From assembly GCF_001477625.1 (NCBI RefSeq), contig NZ_CP013692.1, positions 372,001-436,000 on the forward strand: a stretch of DNA of 64,000 nucleotides. The letters run 5' to 3'. The notes under the pieces are model-generated. The model did no database searches and was not told the DNA's origin. It saw only the letters and a list, made by a program, of their open reading frames with translations. Positions 44,730 through 53,692 of the stretch are shown one piece after another; within the stretch, counting starts at the first letter, position 1, and every line of letters starts with the position of its first letter. Source of the DNA: Paucibacter sp. KCTC 42545 (lineage in GTDB: Bacteria > Pseudomonadota > Gammaproteobacteria > Burkholderiales > Burkholderiaceae_C). The position numbers were made by a program, and so were the translations under genes.

Positions 44730-46060
44730 AGATTTTGATCAAGGGTGGTCGCCTTATCGACCCCGCCTCCGGCCTGGACCGTGTTGGTGATCTGGCCATC
44801 GCGGCCGGCCGCATCGTTGCCCTGGGTGAGCCGACCGAGTTCGCTGCTGACCGCATCGTCGATGCCAGCGGCCTGATCGTCGCCCCCGGCCTGGTTGATC
44901 TGGCCGCGCGCCTGCGCGAGCCCGGCCATGAGCACGAGGGCATGTTGGAGAGCGAGTTGGCCGCAGCAGCGGCCGGCGGTGTCACCAGCCTGGTCTGCCC
45001 GCCCGACACCGACCCGGTGCTGGACGAGCCCGGCCTGGTGGAGATGCTCAAGTTCCGCGCCCGCAAGCTGAGCCGCTGCCGGCTGTTTCCTCTTGGCGCA
45101 CTAACCAAAGATCTGCGCGGTGATTCGCTGACCGAAATGGCCGAGCTGACCGAGGCAGGTTGCATCGGCTTCTCGCAGGCCGAGTCCCCGGTGCGCGACA
45201 CCTTGGTGCTGAACCGTGCCCTGATGTATGCCGCCACCTACGGCTACACGGTCTGGCTGCGCCCGCATGACGCCTACCTCGGCAACGGCGTGGCGGCCAG
45301 CGGCGCGGTGGCCACGCGCTTGGGCCTGTCCGGCGTGCCGGTGATGGCCGAGACCGTGGCCCTGCACACCATTTTTGAGCTGATGCGCGCCACCGGCGCC
45401 CGCGTCCACCTCTGCCGCATTTCCAGCGCCGCCGGCGTGGCCCTGATTCGCGCGGCCAAGAAGGAAGGCCTGGCGGTGACGGCCGATGTGTCCATCAACT
45501 CCCTGCATCTCACCGATGTGGACATTGGCTACTTCAATCCCGCCATGCGCCTGACGCCGCCGCTGCGCCAGGGCCGTGACCGCGACGCGCTGCGCGCCGG
45601 CCTGGCCGATGGCACGCTGGACGCTTTGGTCAGCGACCATATGCCGGTCGCGGCGGATGAAAAGAATGTGCCTTTCGCCGAAGCCACGCCGGGTGCGACC
45701 GGGCTGGAACTGCTCTTGAGCCTGGCTCTGCGTTGGGCTCAGGACGGCGGCTTGCCTTTGAGCCAGGCGCTGGGCGTGATCACCGCCAAGCCAGTGAGCG
45801 TGCTGGGCGATGCCCTGGGTTCGCTGGCCGCCAGCGCTGGCCGCCTGGTGGTGGGTGGTGTGGCCGATGTCTGCGTGTTTGACGACAAGGCCAGCTGGGC
45901 GGTGACGCCCGATGCCTTGAGCAGCCAGGGCAAGCACACTCCGTTCGCGTTTGAGACCAGCGGCTTCGAGCTGCCGGCTCAGGTGCGCATGACGGTGGTG
46001 GCGGGGCATATCGCCTTTGAAGCTGGCCATGTGCTTGGCTCTGCGGCCGGCCACGCCTGA
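44726..46060 (+). CDS. pyrC': Dihydroorotase-like protein PyrC' (PyrX), probably inactive
   Basis: The 444-residue amidohydrolase-fold protein is homologous to class I dihydroorotase. The metal site DxHxH, which normally precedes LREPG, reads [10 protein letters not shown], so both His are gone (Ala60 and Arg62). The later His pair region reads [13 protein letters not shown] rather than T-x-H-H-L. The Asp of SDHMPV remains. It is therefore predicted not to bind two zinc ions and not to hydrolyse dihydroorotate. In Pseudomonas such PyrC' chains are needed to assemble and stabilise PyrB. It overlaps pyrB by 4 bases. A catalytic dihydroorotase must lie elsewhere in the genome. Confidence 0.93.
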   Translation: MKILIKGGRLIDPASGLDRVGDLAIAAGRIVALGEPTEFAADRIVDASGLIVAPGLVDLAARLREPGHEHEGMLESELAAAAAGGVTSLVCPPDTDPVLDEPGLVEMLKFRARKLSRCRLFPLGALTKDLRGDSLTEMAELTEAGCIGFSQAESPVRDTLVLNRALMYAATYGYTVWLRPHDAYLGNGVAASGAVATRLGLSGVPVMAETVALHTIFELMRATGARVHLCRISSAAGVALIRAAKKEGLAVTADVSINSLHLTDVDIGYFNPAMRLTPPLRQGRDRDALRAGLADGTLDALVSDHMPVAADEKNVPFAEATPGATGLELLLSLALRWAQDGGLPLSQALGVITAKPVSVLGDALGSLAASAGRLVVGGVADVCVFDDKASWAVTPDALSSQGKHTPFAFETSGFELPAQVRMTVVAGHIAFEAGHVLGSAAGHA

Positions 46061-46065
46061 ACCTG

Positions 46066-46803
46066 ATGCGCACCCTTGTCGCCCTGGGGCGCCTATTTCG
46101 TTTGTGCCTGCATTTGCTCTGGGGCGTGGTTCTGATCCGGCTGCGCTTCGCCACCTTGAGTACGGCGCGCCGTCATGTGGAGGTCAAGCGTTGGTCGGGC
46201 GAGATGCTGCGCATTCTGGGCGTCAGCCTGGAAACCAGCGGCACACCTCGGCCTGGGGCCAAATTGATCGTTGCCAACCATGTGTCCTGGCTGGACATTG
46301 CGGCCGTGCACGCGGTGGTGCCGGAGGCGCGCTTTGTCTCCAAAGCCGATGTGCGTGATTGGCCGGTGGTCGGTTTGATGGTGGACGGCGTGGGCACTTT
46401 GTTCATCGAGCGCGCCAGCAAACGCGACGCCCTACGGGTGGTGCACCAGATGGCCGAGGCGCTCAAGAATGGTGACACGGTGGCGGTGTTCCCGGAGGGC
46501 ACGACCGGGCCTGGCCCCGAGCCTTTGGGCTTCCACGGCAATCTGCTGCAGGCCGCCATCTCGACCGATGTGCCCTTGCAGCCCTTGGCCTTGCGCTGGT
46601 CGGAGCCCGGCATGCGCTTCAGCACGGCGGCTCAGTTCATCGGTGGCACCACCTTGGTTCAAAGCCTGTGGGCGGTGCTGAAGGCGCGGGGCTTGAGCGT
46701 GCGCGTTGATGTGCTGATGTCCATGAGCACCAGCCATGCCGACCGCCGCGCGCTGGCCGAGCATGTGCGCGATGAGATCATGCAAGGCATGGCGCGGCAT
46801 TGA
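46066..46803 (+). CDS. plsC: 1-acyl-sn-glycerol-3-phosphate acyltransferase
   Basis: This inner-membrane enzyme adds the second acyl chain to lysophosphatidate. The 245-residue protein has a hydrophobic N-terminus (LGRLFRLCLHLLWGVVLI), the catalytic HX4D box as VANHVSWLDI, VSKADVRDWPVVGLM and the substrate motif VFPEGTTGPG. It starts five bases after the pyrC' stop, so it is probably part of the pyr operon transcript. No Shine-Dalgarno is apparent within the tiny gap; reinitiation is likely. Confidence 0.93.
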   Translation: MRTLVALGRLFRLCLHLLWGVVLIRLRFATLSTARRHVEVKRWSGEMLRILGVSLETSGTPRPGAKLIVANHVSWLDIAAVHAVVPEARFVSKADVRDWPVVGLMVDGVGTLFIERASKRDALRVVHQMAEALKNGDTVAVFPEGTTGPGPEPLGFHGNLLQAAISTDVPLQPLALRWSEPGMRFSTAAQFIGGTTLVQSLWAVLKARGLSVRVDVLMSMSTSHADRRALAEHVRDEIMQGMARH

Positions 46804-46820
46804 CGGGCTAAAGTCAGGCC

Positions 46821-47708
46821 ATGAATCCAAATGCAGTTTTGTTGGCTTTCGAGGAGGAAGCCATTCTTGCCGATGAATTGGCGCAGGGCCTGGGCCTGCC
46901 TTTGAAGTTCATCCGCCGTCACCGCTTTCCCGATGGTGAGTTCCGCTTGGTGCTGCCCACGCCCTTGCCGCCCACCGTGTTGCTGCTGCGCGGCCTGCAG
47001 CAGCCGAATGAAAAGCTGACCGAGTTGATGATCGCGGCGCCTACCGCTCGCGACCTAGGCGCGCAGCGCCTGTTGCTGATTGCGCCCTATCTGGCCTATA
47101 TGCGCCAGGACATGGAATTCACGCCCGGCGAAGCCGTCAGCCAGCGCCATATCGCGCGCCTGCTGAGCCAGTTCTTCGACCATGTGCTGACGATTGACCC
47201 GCATCTGCACCGCATCAACCATCTGGACGAGGTGATGCCTGCCGGAGCAGGGCTGGCCCTCTCGGCTGCTGGCTTGCTGGGGCGCTGGGTGGCCGAGCAG
47301 GTGCCAGGTGCCTTGCTGTTAGGGCCGGATGAAGAATCGGGCCAATGGGTGCGTGAGGCGGCGCATGCCGCGGGTCTGGATCACGCCATCGGCAGCAAGG
47401 TGCGCCATGGCGACGCCCAAGTCAGTCTGGCCTTGCCGGATGTGCCTGTGGACGGCCGCGCCTTGGTCTTGCTGGACGATATGGCCAGTACCGGCCGCAC
47501 CCTGATCGGCGCGGCCCAGGGCCTGCTGGCGCGTGGTGCCCGCACGGTGGATGTGGCCGTGACGCATGCCCTCTTCAATGGCGCAGCGGTGGCCGATCTG
47601 CACGCTGCCGGCGTGCGCCATGTGTGGAGCAGCAATAGCGTGCCGCATGCCAGCAATGCGGTCAGCATCGTGCCGCTGCTGGCTGAAACCTTGCGTCGCT
47701 TTGTGTAA
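46821..47708 (+). CDS. Divergent PRPP-synthetase-like phosphoribosyltransferase
   Basis: The 295-residue relative of Prs keeps YLAYMRQDMEFTPGEAVS, IDPHLHRINHL, LLLGPDEESGQWVREAA and the PRPP loop LVLLDDMASTGRTLIG. The FTPGEAVS segment resembles archaeal PRPP synthetases (FNPGEAIS) rather than the [10 protein letters not shown] of bacterial class I, and the flexible loop reads SKVRHGDAQ instead of KRRP. It probably makes PRPP or a related phosphosugar diphosphate without class I allostery. The start at 46821 is six bases after TAAAGT, with no well-spaced Shine-Dalgarno. It may have its own promoter inside the end of plsC. Confidence 0.85.
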   Translation: MNPNAVLLAFEEEAILADELAQGLGLPLKFIRRHRFPDGEFRLVLPTPLPPTVLLLRGLQQPNEKLTELMIAAPTARDLGAQRLLLIAPYLAYMRQDMEFTPGEAVSQRHIARLLSQFFDHVLTIDPHLHRINHLDEVMPAGAGLALSAAGLLGRWVAEQVPGALLLGPDEESGQWVREAAHAAGLDHAIGSKVRHGDAQVSLALPDVPVDGRALVLLDDMASTGRTLIGAAQGLLARGARTVDVAVTHALFNGAAVADLHAAGVRHVWSSNSVPHASNAVSIVPLLAETLRRFV

Positions 47709-47800
47709 AACGCTGGCAGGGCGGGGCGGGTCGTGAGACCCACCCTTTGGCCTGAATCGGGCCTGAATCAGACCTGCACTAGGCCAGCACTGAGCCTGAC

Positions 47801-48544
47801 TTAGGCCTTGCCCTGGCTGGCCACGGCCGCTGCCGCCTTGGCTGCCGCGTCGGCGTCACCCAGGTAGTAGCTGCGGATCGGCTTCAGGTCGGCGTCCAAC
47901 TCGTAGACCAGCGGGATGCCGTTGGGGATGTTGACGCCGACGATGGCGTCGTCCGCGATATTGTCCAAATACTTCACCAGCGCACGGATGCTATTGCCGT
48001 GGGCGGCGATGACGACGCGCTTGCCCAGCTTGATGGCTGGCGCCACGCTGTCGTTCCAGAAGGGCAGCACGCGCTCGACGGTGTCCTTCAGGCATTCGGT
48101 CAGCGGAATGTCTTGTGGGTTCATCTTGGCGTAGCGCAGATCGCCGCGCTCGCTGCGCGGATCGGTGGCCTCCAGCGCTGGCGGCGGGGTGTCGTAGCTG
48201 CGGCGCCAGACCAGCACTTGGTCGTCGCCATACTGCTTGGCAGTTTCGGCCTTGTTGAGGCCTTGCAGGCCGCCATAGTGGCGCTCGTTGAGGCGCCAGC
48301 TGTGCACCACCGGCAACCAGGTGCGGTCCATCTGGTCCAGGGTGTGCCACAGCGTCCAGATGGCGCGCTTGAGCACGGAGGTGTAGGTAATGTCGAAGTC
48401 GAAGCCGGCTTCCTTGAGCAAGCGGCCGGCTTGCTTGGCCTGTTCGACGCCAGTGGGGGTCAGATCGACATCGGTCCAGCCCGTAAAGCGGTTTTCGAGG
48501 TTCCAGGTGGATTCGCCATGGCGAATGAGCACGAGTTTGTACAT
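47801..48544 (-). CDS. gpmA: 2,3-bisphosphoglycerate-dependent phosphoglycerate mutase
   Basis: The glycolytic enzyme interconverts 3- and 2-phosphoglycerate. The 247-residue protein has the phosphohistidine motif [20 protein letters not shown], the substrate loop [16 protein letters not shown] and the second catalytic His in [15 protein letters not shown]. It ends with an Ala-rich tail ([18 protein letters not shown]). It is divergent from the porin trio with about 250 bases between. No terminator was found in the 92 bases after its stop. Confidence 0.97.
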   Translation of the reverse strand: MYKLVLIRHGESTWNLENRFTGWTDVDLTPTGVEQAKQAGRLLKEAGFDFDITYTSVLKRAIWTLWHTLDQMDRTWLPVVHSWRLNERHYGGLQGLNKAETAKQYGDDQVLVWRRSYDTPPPALEATDPRSERGDLRYAKMNPQDIPLTECLKDTVERVLPFWNDSVAPAIKLGKRVVIAAHGNSIRALVKYLDNIADDAIVGVNIPNGIPLVYELDADLKPIRSYYLGDADAAAKAAAAVASQGKA

Positions 48545-48797
48545 GGACTAGTTAGGGTTCGAGGCCGCCCGGTTCGGGCTGCGCGGATTTTAGGGGCTAT
48601 TGACTAATAGGCCGCAAATGAGCGCCGAACGCGCATAAATACGCGGGTTGACCCCAGGAAAACAGGGAATTGGGCGGGGAAAGTCGTCTAATCGAAGTTC
48701 AAGTTGTAGGTCCGTTAGTCGATAGAAAAAGGGCGACAGGCGAATCACTCCCCTCATGCCTGCCGCCATCTCTGATGTAAACCAGGAACCCCAAAAA
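48545..48797. other. Divergent intergenic region gpmA/porin
   Basis: The 253 non-coding bases are locally A+T richer than the flanks. A CGCG-CATAAATA-CGCG element lies at about 48634-48649 and TTGACC at 48651. TTGACT at about 48600 and GATAGA near 48721 are further promoter-like pieces without clear partners. No small gene is convincing. An in-frame ATG at 48756 is not the likely porin start. Confidence 0.4.
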
Positions 48798-50030
48798 ATG
48801 TTGTCCACAACATATCGTTTCCGCCCCACGGCCTTGGCCCTGGGAATTCTCATGATCGGTGCGCAGGCGCAAGCCCAAGACAAGGCACCGGGTGAGTCCA
48901 TCTTCAGCCTCTCAGGCTTCGGCACTTTGGGTGTGGTGAAAACCGACACCGATGAAGCTCGCTATCGCCTGACAGGTCAGCCGCGAGGTGCCACCACTGA
49001 GGTTAGCGCCGATGTGGATACCAAGATCGGCGTGCAGGTCGGCGCCAAGTTCAGCCCGATGTTCTCAGCCACCGTACAGGTGCTGAGCAAGCAAAACGGC
49101 TACGGCAGCTATCAGCCCGCCGTTGAATGGGCCTTCGCCAAGGCGCAGTTCTCGCCTTCCCTGAGCGTGCGGGTCGGCCGCATGGGCGCGCCCTTGTTTG
49201 CCGTGTCTGACTTCCGTGACGTGGGTTATGCCAACACCTGGCTGCGTCCCCCGCAAGATGTTTACGGCCAGGTGCCGCTGAGCCATTTCGACGGCGCGGA
49301 CGCCAACTACCAAGTGGCGCTGGGCAGCTCCACGCTGACTTTCCAGCTCTATGGTGGCAAGTCTGACTCGGTGGTGACCGGCAGCAAGGTCAAGCTCGAC
49401 AGCATGGTGGGCTTGAACGCGACCGCCGAGTTGGATGGTGGTTTCAGCATTCGCCTGGGTCATGTGCAAGGCAAGCTCACCGTTGAAAATGCCAGCTTGG
49501 GTGGCTTGGTGACCGCTTTGTCCAAGACTCCGTTCGCCAGCGTTGGCCAGGAGATGGATGCCACTAAAAAGCACGCCACCTTCACCGGCCTGGGCCTGGG
49601 CTACGACCAGGGCAATGTGCTGGCGCTGCTGGAATACACCCGCCGCAAGACCGACTCTTACGTGCCCAGCACCACCGGCTGGTTTGCGACGGTCGGCTAT
49701 CGCCTTGGCAAGTTCACGCCTTATGTGACCTTGTCGGAGTTGCATCAGGACAGCAGCAATGTGAACACCAGCGTGATCCCGGCTGGCGTGCCGGTTCCGG
49801 GCTTGGCGCCTGATCTGCGCAAGCTGATCGACGGTGTGCTGCAAAGCCAGAGCACGCGTCAGAAGACCAAGGCCGCTGGCGTGCGTTGGGATTTCTATCG
49901 CAATACCGACCTGAAGTTCCAGTATGAGCGCATCACGCCGGACGGCCCTGGCTTGTTCGGCAGCACCACCGCGGCCTTCGGCAATACGCCTGTCAATGTC
50001 TACAGCTTGGCTGTGGATATGGTTTTCTAA
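48798..50030 (+). CDS. Porin-like outer-membrane beta-barrel protein
   Basis: The protein starts with a signal peptide (LALGILMIGAQAQA, cleaved before QDKAPGE). The remaining 385 residues are rich in alternating polar/hydrophobic strands (FSLSGFGTLGVVKTD, GVQVGAKFSPMFSATVQVL, YTRRKTDSYVP). It ends in Phe (LAVDMVF), the usual C-terminal signature for BAM-assembled barrels. It resembles uncharacterised porin-like proteins rather than the main Burkholderiales trimeric porin. The start is ATG at 48798, AGGA 9-10 bases upstream, preferred over 48756 because the signal peptide begins there. It is first of a trio with a periplasmic binding-like protein and a chemoreceptor. Confidence 0.85.
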   Translation: MLSTTYRFRPTALALGILMIGAQAQAQDKAPGESIFSLSGFGTLGVVKTDTDEARYRLTGQPRGATTEVSADVDTKIGVQVGAKFSPMFSATVQVLSKQNGYGSYQPAVEWAFAKAQFSPSLSVRVGRMGAPLFAVSDFRDVGYANTWLRPPQDVYGQVPLSHFDGADANYQVALGSSTLTFQLYGGKSDSVVTGSKVKLDSMVGLNATAELDGGFSIRLGHVQGKLTVENASLGGLVTALSKTPFASVGQEMDATKKHATFTGLGLGYDQGNVLALLEYTRRKTDSYVPSTTGWFATVGYRLGKFTPYVTLSELHQDSSNVNTSVIPAGVPVPGLAPDLRKLIDGVLQSQSTRQKTKAAGVRWDFYRNTDLKFQYERITPDGPGLFGSTTAAFGNTPVNVYSLAVDMVF

Positions 50031-50046
50031 AAGGCGAGCAAAGACT

Positions 50047-50484
50047 ATGAAAACAACTATGACAACGGGACTTCGCGTGTTCGTGCTGGCAATGGGCGTG
50101 TGCTGCGCTGGTGTGACGCAGGCGCAAGTGGCAGTGATCGTCAATGCCAAGAGCCCGACCGCCAGCATGACGGCGGATCAGGTCGCCAACATCTTTTTGG
50201 GTAAGTCCAATACGCTGCCCAGCGGTGCATCGGCCATGGCTCTGGATCAGCCTGAGTCGGCTGCAGTGCGCGAGCAGTTCTACACCAAGGTCACCGGCAA
50301 GCAAGCCGCCCAAGTGAAGGCCGCTTGGTCGCGCCTGGTGTTCTCGGGCAAGGCCACGCCGCCCAAGGAAATGGCCAGCTCGGCCGAGGTGAAGAAGTTC
50401 GTCGCAGCCAACCCTGACGCGATCGGCTACATCGAAAAGTCGGCGGTGGACGGCACGGTCAAGGCAGTTTTGACGGTGGATTGA
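50047..50484 (+). CDS. Small PstS-like periplasmic binding protein
   Basis: The 145-residue exported protein has a signal peptide (VFVLAMGVCCAGVTQA, cut before QVAVIVN). The mature part matches the phosphate/PBP-like fold in short form: MTADQVANIFLGKSNTLPSG, REQFYTKVTGK, AAWSRLVFSGKATPP and the end AIGYIEKSAVDGTVKAVL. It is about half the length of a transport-type PstS, and there is no permease or ATPase nearby. A role in ligand sensing is therefore more likely than uptake. It starts 16 bases after the porin stop and 60 bases before the chemoreceptor, so all three are probably one operon. Confidence 0.85.
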   Translation: MKTTMTTGLRVFVLAMGVCCAGVTQAQVAVIVNAKSPTASMTADQVANIFLGKSNTLPSGASAMALDQPESAAVREQFYTKVTGKQAAQVKAAWSRLVFSGKATPPKEMASSAEVKKFVAANPDAIGYIEKSAVDGTVKAVLTVD

Positions 50485-50544
50485 TCCGCGGGGGTAGACA
50501 TGGTTGCGCTGTCCAGGCAGCGCAACCGATATGGAGGCTTAAGA

Positions 50545-52056
50545 ATGAATGTAAAGACCAGAATCTGGCTCTTGCCGGTATTCGCGGCCCTGATCTTCGC
50601 TGTCGGCATTGCCGTGGTGTGGGGCTTTTCGGCCCGCACCTCCTCGGCCATCACTGCGGTCGGCGAGGTGCACTATCCCTTGGTGGATGCCACCACACAA
50701 CTCGCCTCGCAATTGGAAGCTCTGGGCGCCACGATTCAAAGCGCCGTGGCCGAGGGCGAGAAAAAGCGTCTTGATGAAGCCAAAGAGCGAGCCACAAGCA
50801 TTCGCAAATTGTTGGATTCGATCGAGAAGATCGAAGGCCAGGCCGAGTCAGGCGCCAAGCTCAAGAAAGGCTTCGAGGCTTACTTCGCGGCCTCGGTGGA
50901 CACGGCCGAATTGTTCCTGGGCATCAAGCAGGGTGATCAGGCCGGTGCCATTCCGAAGATGCAGGCCGCGCTGAAAGCGCTTGATGATGATGTGAAGAGC
51001 GCTCGCACCCGTGCGGTCGAAGGCTTTGACAGCGGCTTGGCCAAGGCGGATGCCGGTGTTTCCTCGAGCCTGATGGCCATCCTGATCGCTGGTTTGCTGG
51101 TGGTGGTGGCCTTGGGCGTGGGTTCATTCCTGGTGATTGGCAGCGTCTGGCGCCAGCTGGGCGGCGAGCCTGAATACGCCCGCGATGTGATGCGTCAGAT
51201 GGCTGATGGTGATTTGTCGCAAAACATTGTGGTGGCGCCCGGTGCCGATGCCAGCTTGCTGGCTGCGGTGCGGGCCATGTCGCAAGGCTTGGCGTCTATC
51301 GTGTCGGAAGTGCGTCAAGGCACTGACTCGATGTCGGTCGCCTCGCGTGAGATCGCTGTGGGCAACCATGACCTCTCGGTACGCACCGAGAAGCAGGCCA
51401 CCTCGCTGGAACAAACCAGCGGCAATATGCAGACCCTGACCGACACCGTGCGTCACAGCGCTGAGTCGGCAGCCCAGGCCAATCAGCTGGCAGGCTCGGC
51501 AGCGGCTGTGGCACGCCGCGGTGGTGAAGTGGTCAGCCAGGTGGTGGTGACGATGGAAGAGATCAACACCAGCTCCAAGAAGATCAGCGACATCATTGGC
51601 GTGATCGATGGCATTGCCTTCCAGACCAATATCCTGGCCTTGAACGCCGCGGTGGAAGCCGCGCGGGCGGGTGAGCAGGGGCGTGGTTTTGCGGTGGTGG
51701 CGGCGGAAGTGCGCTCGCTGGCGCAACGCTCGGCCGAGGCGGCGAAGGAAATCAAAACCTTGATCGGCGCCAGCGTCGAACGGGTGGAGTCGGGCAGCCG
51801 CTTGGTGCAAAACGCCGGCAGCACCATGGATGAGATCGTCGCCAGCGTGCAGCGGGTTTCCGACATCATCAGCGAGGTGACCGCCGCGTCGGGCGAGCAA
51901 AGCCAGGGCATCGGGCTGGTCAATCAGTCCATCGTTCAGCTGGATCAAATGACTCAGCAGAATGCCGCCCTGGTGGAGCAGGCTGCAGCTGCGGCCAGCA
52001 GCCTGGAACAGCAGGCCACTAGCTTGCAAGCCTCGGTGGCGACCTTCAAGCTCTAA
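50545..52056 (+). CDS. Methyl-accepting chemotaxis protein
   Basis: The 503-residue receptor has TM1 at about residues 6-30, a periplasmic four-helix-like domain of about 150 residues (Glu/Lys/Ala rich), TM2 near 180-207, a HAMP, and the signalling tip [38 protein letters not shown] in pieces. Methylation-type Glu/Gln pairs flank it. The C-terminus ATFKL lacks the NWETF tether. An upstream ATG (50500) lies in frame; GGAGG at 50532 is correctly spaced for 50545. The position after a porin and a binding-like protein suggests the ligand is delivered through them. A strong terminator follows. Confidence 0.92.
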   Translation: MNVKTRIWLLPVFAALIFAVGIAVVWGFSARTSSAITAVGEVHYPLVDATTQLASQLEALGATIQSAVAEGEKKRLDEAKERATSIRKLLDSIEKIEGQAESGAKLKKGFEAYFAASVDTAELFLGIKQGDQAGAIPKMQAALKALDDDVKSARTRAVEGFDSGLAKADAGVSSSLMAILIAGLLVVVALGVGSFLVIGSVWRQLGGEPEYARDVMRQMADGDLSQNIVVAPGADASLLAAVRAMSQGLASIVSEVRQGTDSMSVASREIAVGNHDLSVRTEKQATSLEQTSGNMQTLTDTVRHSAESAAQANQLAGSAAAVARRGGEVVSQVVVTMEEINTSSKKISDIIGVIDGIAFQTNILALNAAVEAARAGEQGRGFAVVAAEVRSLAQRSAEAAKEIKTLIGASVERVESGSRLVQNAGSTMDEIVASVQRVSDIISEVTAASGEQSQGIGLVNQSIVQLDQMTQQNAALVEQAAAAASSLEQQATSLQASVATFKL

Positions 52057-52121
52057 ATCGCAGGGTCGTCAGCACGGCCCGCTGGTAGCTTTGGCCTGCG
52101 GCGGTTTCGCAATCAAGCATC

Positions 52122-52152
52122 AAGCCCGTCGGTTCCGCCGACGGGCTTTTTC
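52122..52152 (+). terminator. Rho-independent terminator of the porin-PBP-MCP operon
   Basis: AAGCCCGTCGG pairs with CCGACGGGCTT (11 bp, five-base loop) and runs into TTTTTC. It is 65 bases after the chemoreceptor stop. Confidence 0.93.
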
Positions 52153-52183
52153 TTGCGCCGCTCGCCGAGCTGCCGCAGCTTTC

Positions 52184-52189
52184 TATAAT
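52184..52189 (+). promoter_or_regulatory. Consensus -10 box before rhodanese gene
   Basis: A perfect TATAAT lies 29 bases before the TTG start. No matching -35 at 16-18 bases is apparent. It would drive rhodanese-grxC and perhaps secB-gpsA. Confidence 0.55.
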
Positions 52190-52218
52190 CGAAGTCTTTT
52201 CTCAATCGGACGCACCCC

Positions 52219-52629
52219 TTGAACTTCTTGCTCGAAAACTGGATTCTGGTCTTGGCCGCTGTGACGTCTGGTGGCCTCTTGCTTTGGCCCGCGCTGGCCA
52301 AGGGCGGCCAAGGCGCTGCTCTTTCCACCCAAGAGGCCGTGCGCCTGGTCAACCGCGAGAAAGCGGTGCTGATCGATGTGTGCGAGCCCGAGGAATACGC
52401 CAAGTCGCATGTGGCGGGCGCCCGTAATATTCCGCTTAGCAGCTTGGAAGGCCATAAGTCTTTGCCCAGCAACAAGGCCCTGCCCTTGGTGTTGGTGTGC
52501 CAAAGCGGCGCACGCGCCAACCGCGCAGCTGGCATGCTGCGCAAGCTGGGCTATGAGAACGCCCAGCCTTTGGCCGGCGGCCTGAACGCCTGGCGCGAAG
52601 CCAATTTGCCGGTCGAGAAGTCCGCGTAA
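52219..52629 (+). CDS. Membrane-anchored rhodanese-like protein
   Basis: The 136-residue protein has an N-terminal membrane segment (WILVLAAVTSGGLLLWPAL) and a rhodanese domain: EAVRLVNREKAVLIDVCEPEEY, HVAGARNIPLSSL, the active-site loop VLVCQSGARANRAA with Cys94, and PLAGGLNAWREANLP. Sulfur transfer or redox signalling is expected. The start is TTG at 52219, with no ATG to match the family N-terminus MNFLLENW. It is followed by grxC, a thiol redox pairing often seen in Burkholderiales. Confidence 0.9.
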   Translation: MNFLLENWILVLAAVTSGGLLLWPALAKGGQGAALSTQEAVRLVNREKAVLIDVCEPEEYAKSHVAGARNIPLSSLEGHKSLPSNKALPLVLVCQSGARANRAAGMLRKLGYENAQPLAGGLNAWREANLPVEKSA

Positions 52630-52748
52630 ACGGCGAAGGGCTGTTCGCCAAAGGCCCCCTTCGGGCCGGCGTTCTGAACGCCCGGCGAGACGCCTATTTG
52701 CCCGCCGTGAAGCCGGCTTGAATGAACTGTGATTGAGGAATGATGACG

Positions 52749-53009
52749 ATGGCTGCCGTGAAGATGTACACCACCCAGGTCTGCCCCTACTGCGTGCGGG
52801 CCAAGTCCTTGCTGAAGCAGCGCGGCGTGGAGCAGATTGAAGAGATCCGCATCGACCTGGACCCCAGCGCGCGCGAGGCCATGATGGCCTTGACCGGCCG
52901 CCGCACCGTGCCGCAAATCTTCATTGGCGACACTCATGTCGGTGGTTGCGATGATTTGATCGCGCTGGATCAGAAGGGTGGCCTGCAGTCTTTGCTGCAA
53001 GCCGCTTGA
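52749..53009 (+). CDS. grxC: Glutaredoxin 3
   Basis: This small glutathione-dependent disulfide reductase has the active site CPYC, the GSH-binding TVPQIFIGDTHVGGCDDL and the family length of 86 residues from MAAVKMYTTQ. Three close ATGs exist (52740, 52743, 52749). GAGG at 52735-52738 is too near the first, and the family N-terminus fits the third. It is followed by a terminator-like hairpin 100 bases later. Confidence 0.93.
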   Translation: MAAVKMYTTQVCPYCVRAKSLLKQRGVEQIEEIRIDLDPSAREAMMALTGRRTVPQIFIGDTHVGGCDDLIALDQKGGLQSLLQAA

Positions 53010-53108
53010 TGCTGGGGCACTTGAGGCTGGGGCGCTTCCCCGAATTCTCAAGAGGGTGAAGACCCCCGCGCGGGCGTCATAAACCCTGGGCCATAATCAG
53101 CGCCGCTG

Positions 53109-53143
53109 CCCGCAGCAGGAGTTTGCGGGCCTTTTTATTTTTG
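53109..53143 (+). terminator. Terminator-like hairpin between grxC and secB
   Basis: CCCGCA pairs with TGCGGG (6 bp, nine-base loop) and is followed by CCTTTTTATTTTT. It lies just before secB, so it would end the grxC transcript and leave secB dependent on its own promoter or on readthrough. Confidence 0.75.
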
Positions 53144-53153
53144 GACAAACACC

Positions 53154-53615
53154 ATGGCCGACGAGAACAACACCCCCGTATTCCAGATTCAGCGCATGTA
53201 TCTGAAGGATCTGTCGCTGGAGCAACCCAATGCACCGCAAATCCTGCTGGAGCAGTCGCAACCCCAGGTTGACATCAATCTGGCCCTGTCGGCCGAGCCA
53301 GTCGCTGACGGCGTGTTCGAGGTCTGCGTGACCGCCACCGTCACCACCAAGGTGGGCGAGAAGACTCTGTTCCTGATCGAAGCCAAGCAAGCCGGTATCT
53401 TCGAGATTCGCCATGTGCCGCAAGAGCAGGTCGAAGGCATTCTGGGCATCGTCTGCCCGCAGATGATTTACCCCTATCTGCGCGCCATCGTGTCGGACGT
53501 CTGCACCCGCGCCGGCTTCCCGCCCGTGCTGCTGACGGAAGTTAACTTCCAAGCCATGTTCGAAGCTCAGCAAGCCCAGCGCGAAGCAGCGGCTGCCGCA
53601 CCGACCATCAACTAA
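53154..53615 (+). CDS. secB: Protein-export chaperone SecB
   Basis: The homotetrameric chaperone keeps secretory proteins unfolded and hands them to SecA. The 153-residue protein has the family [54 protein letters not shown] and [15 protein letters not shown]. The length is normal. The ATG at 53154 follows a terminator-like hairpin directly, with only a weak GGA upstream. A terminator follows. Confidence 0.97.
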   Translation: MADENNTPVFQIQRMYLKDLSLEQPNAPQILLEQSQPQVDINLALSAEPVADGVFEVCVTATVTTKVGEKTLFLIEAKQAGIFEIRHVPQEQVEGILGIVCPQMIYPYLRAIVSDVCTRAGFPPVLLTEVNFQAMFEAQQAQREAAAAAPTIN

Positions 53616-53638
53616 GTTCACACCCGCTTGCGTGTGTC

Positions 53639-53675
53639 ACGCCCCATGTCGCTTTGCGCGCCTGGGGCGTTTTTA
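53639..53675 (+). terminator. Terminator after secB
   Basis: ACGCCCCA pairs with TGGGGCGT (8 bp) around a 16-base loop and is followed by TTTTT, 24 bases after the secB stop and 18 before gpsA. Confidence 0.85.
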
Positions 53676-53692
53676 CTCTTGAATCTCTCTGC

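Noticed and set aside
49065..50168. 367-codon minus-strand frame opposite the porin
   Set aside because: The porin has a signal peptide and C-terminal Phe on the plus strand; the minus frame has no recognisable features.
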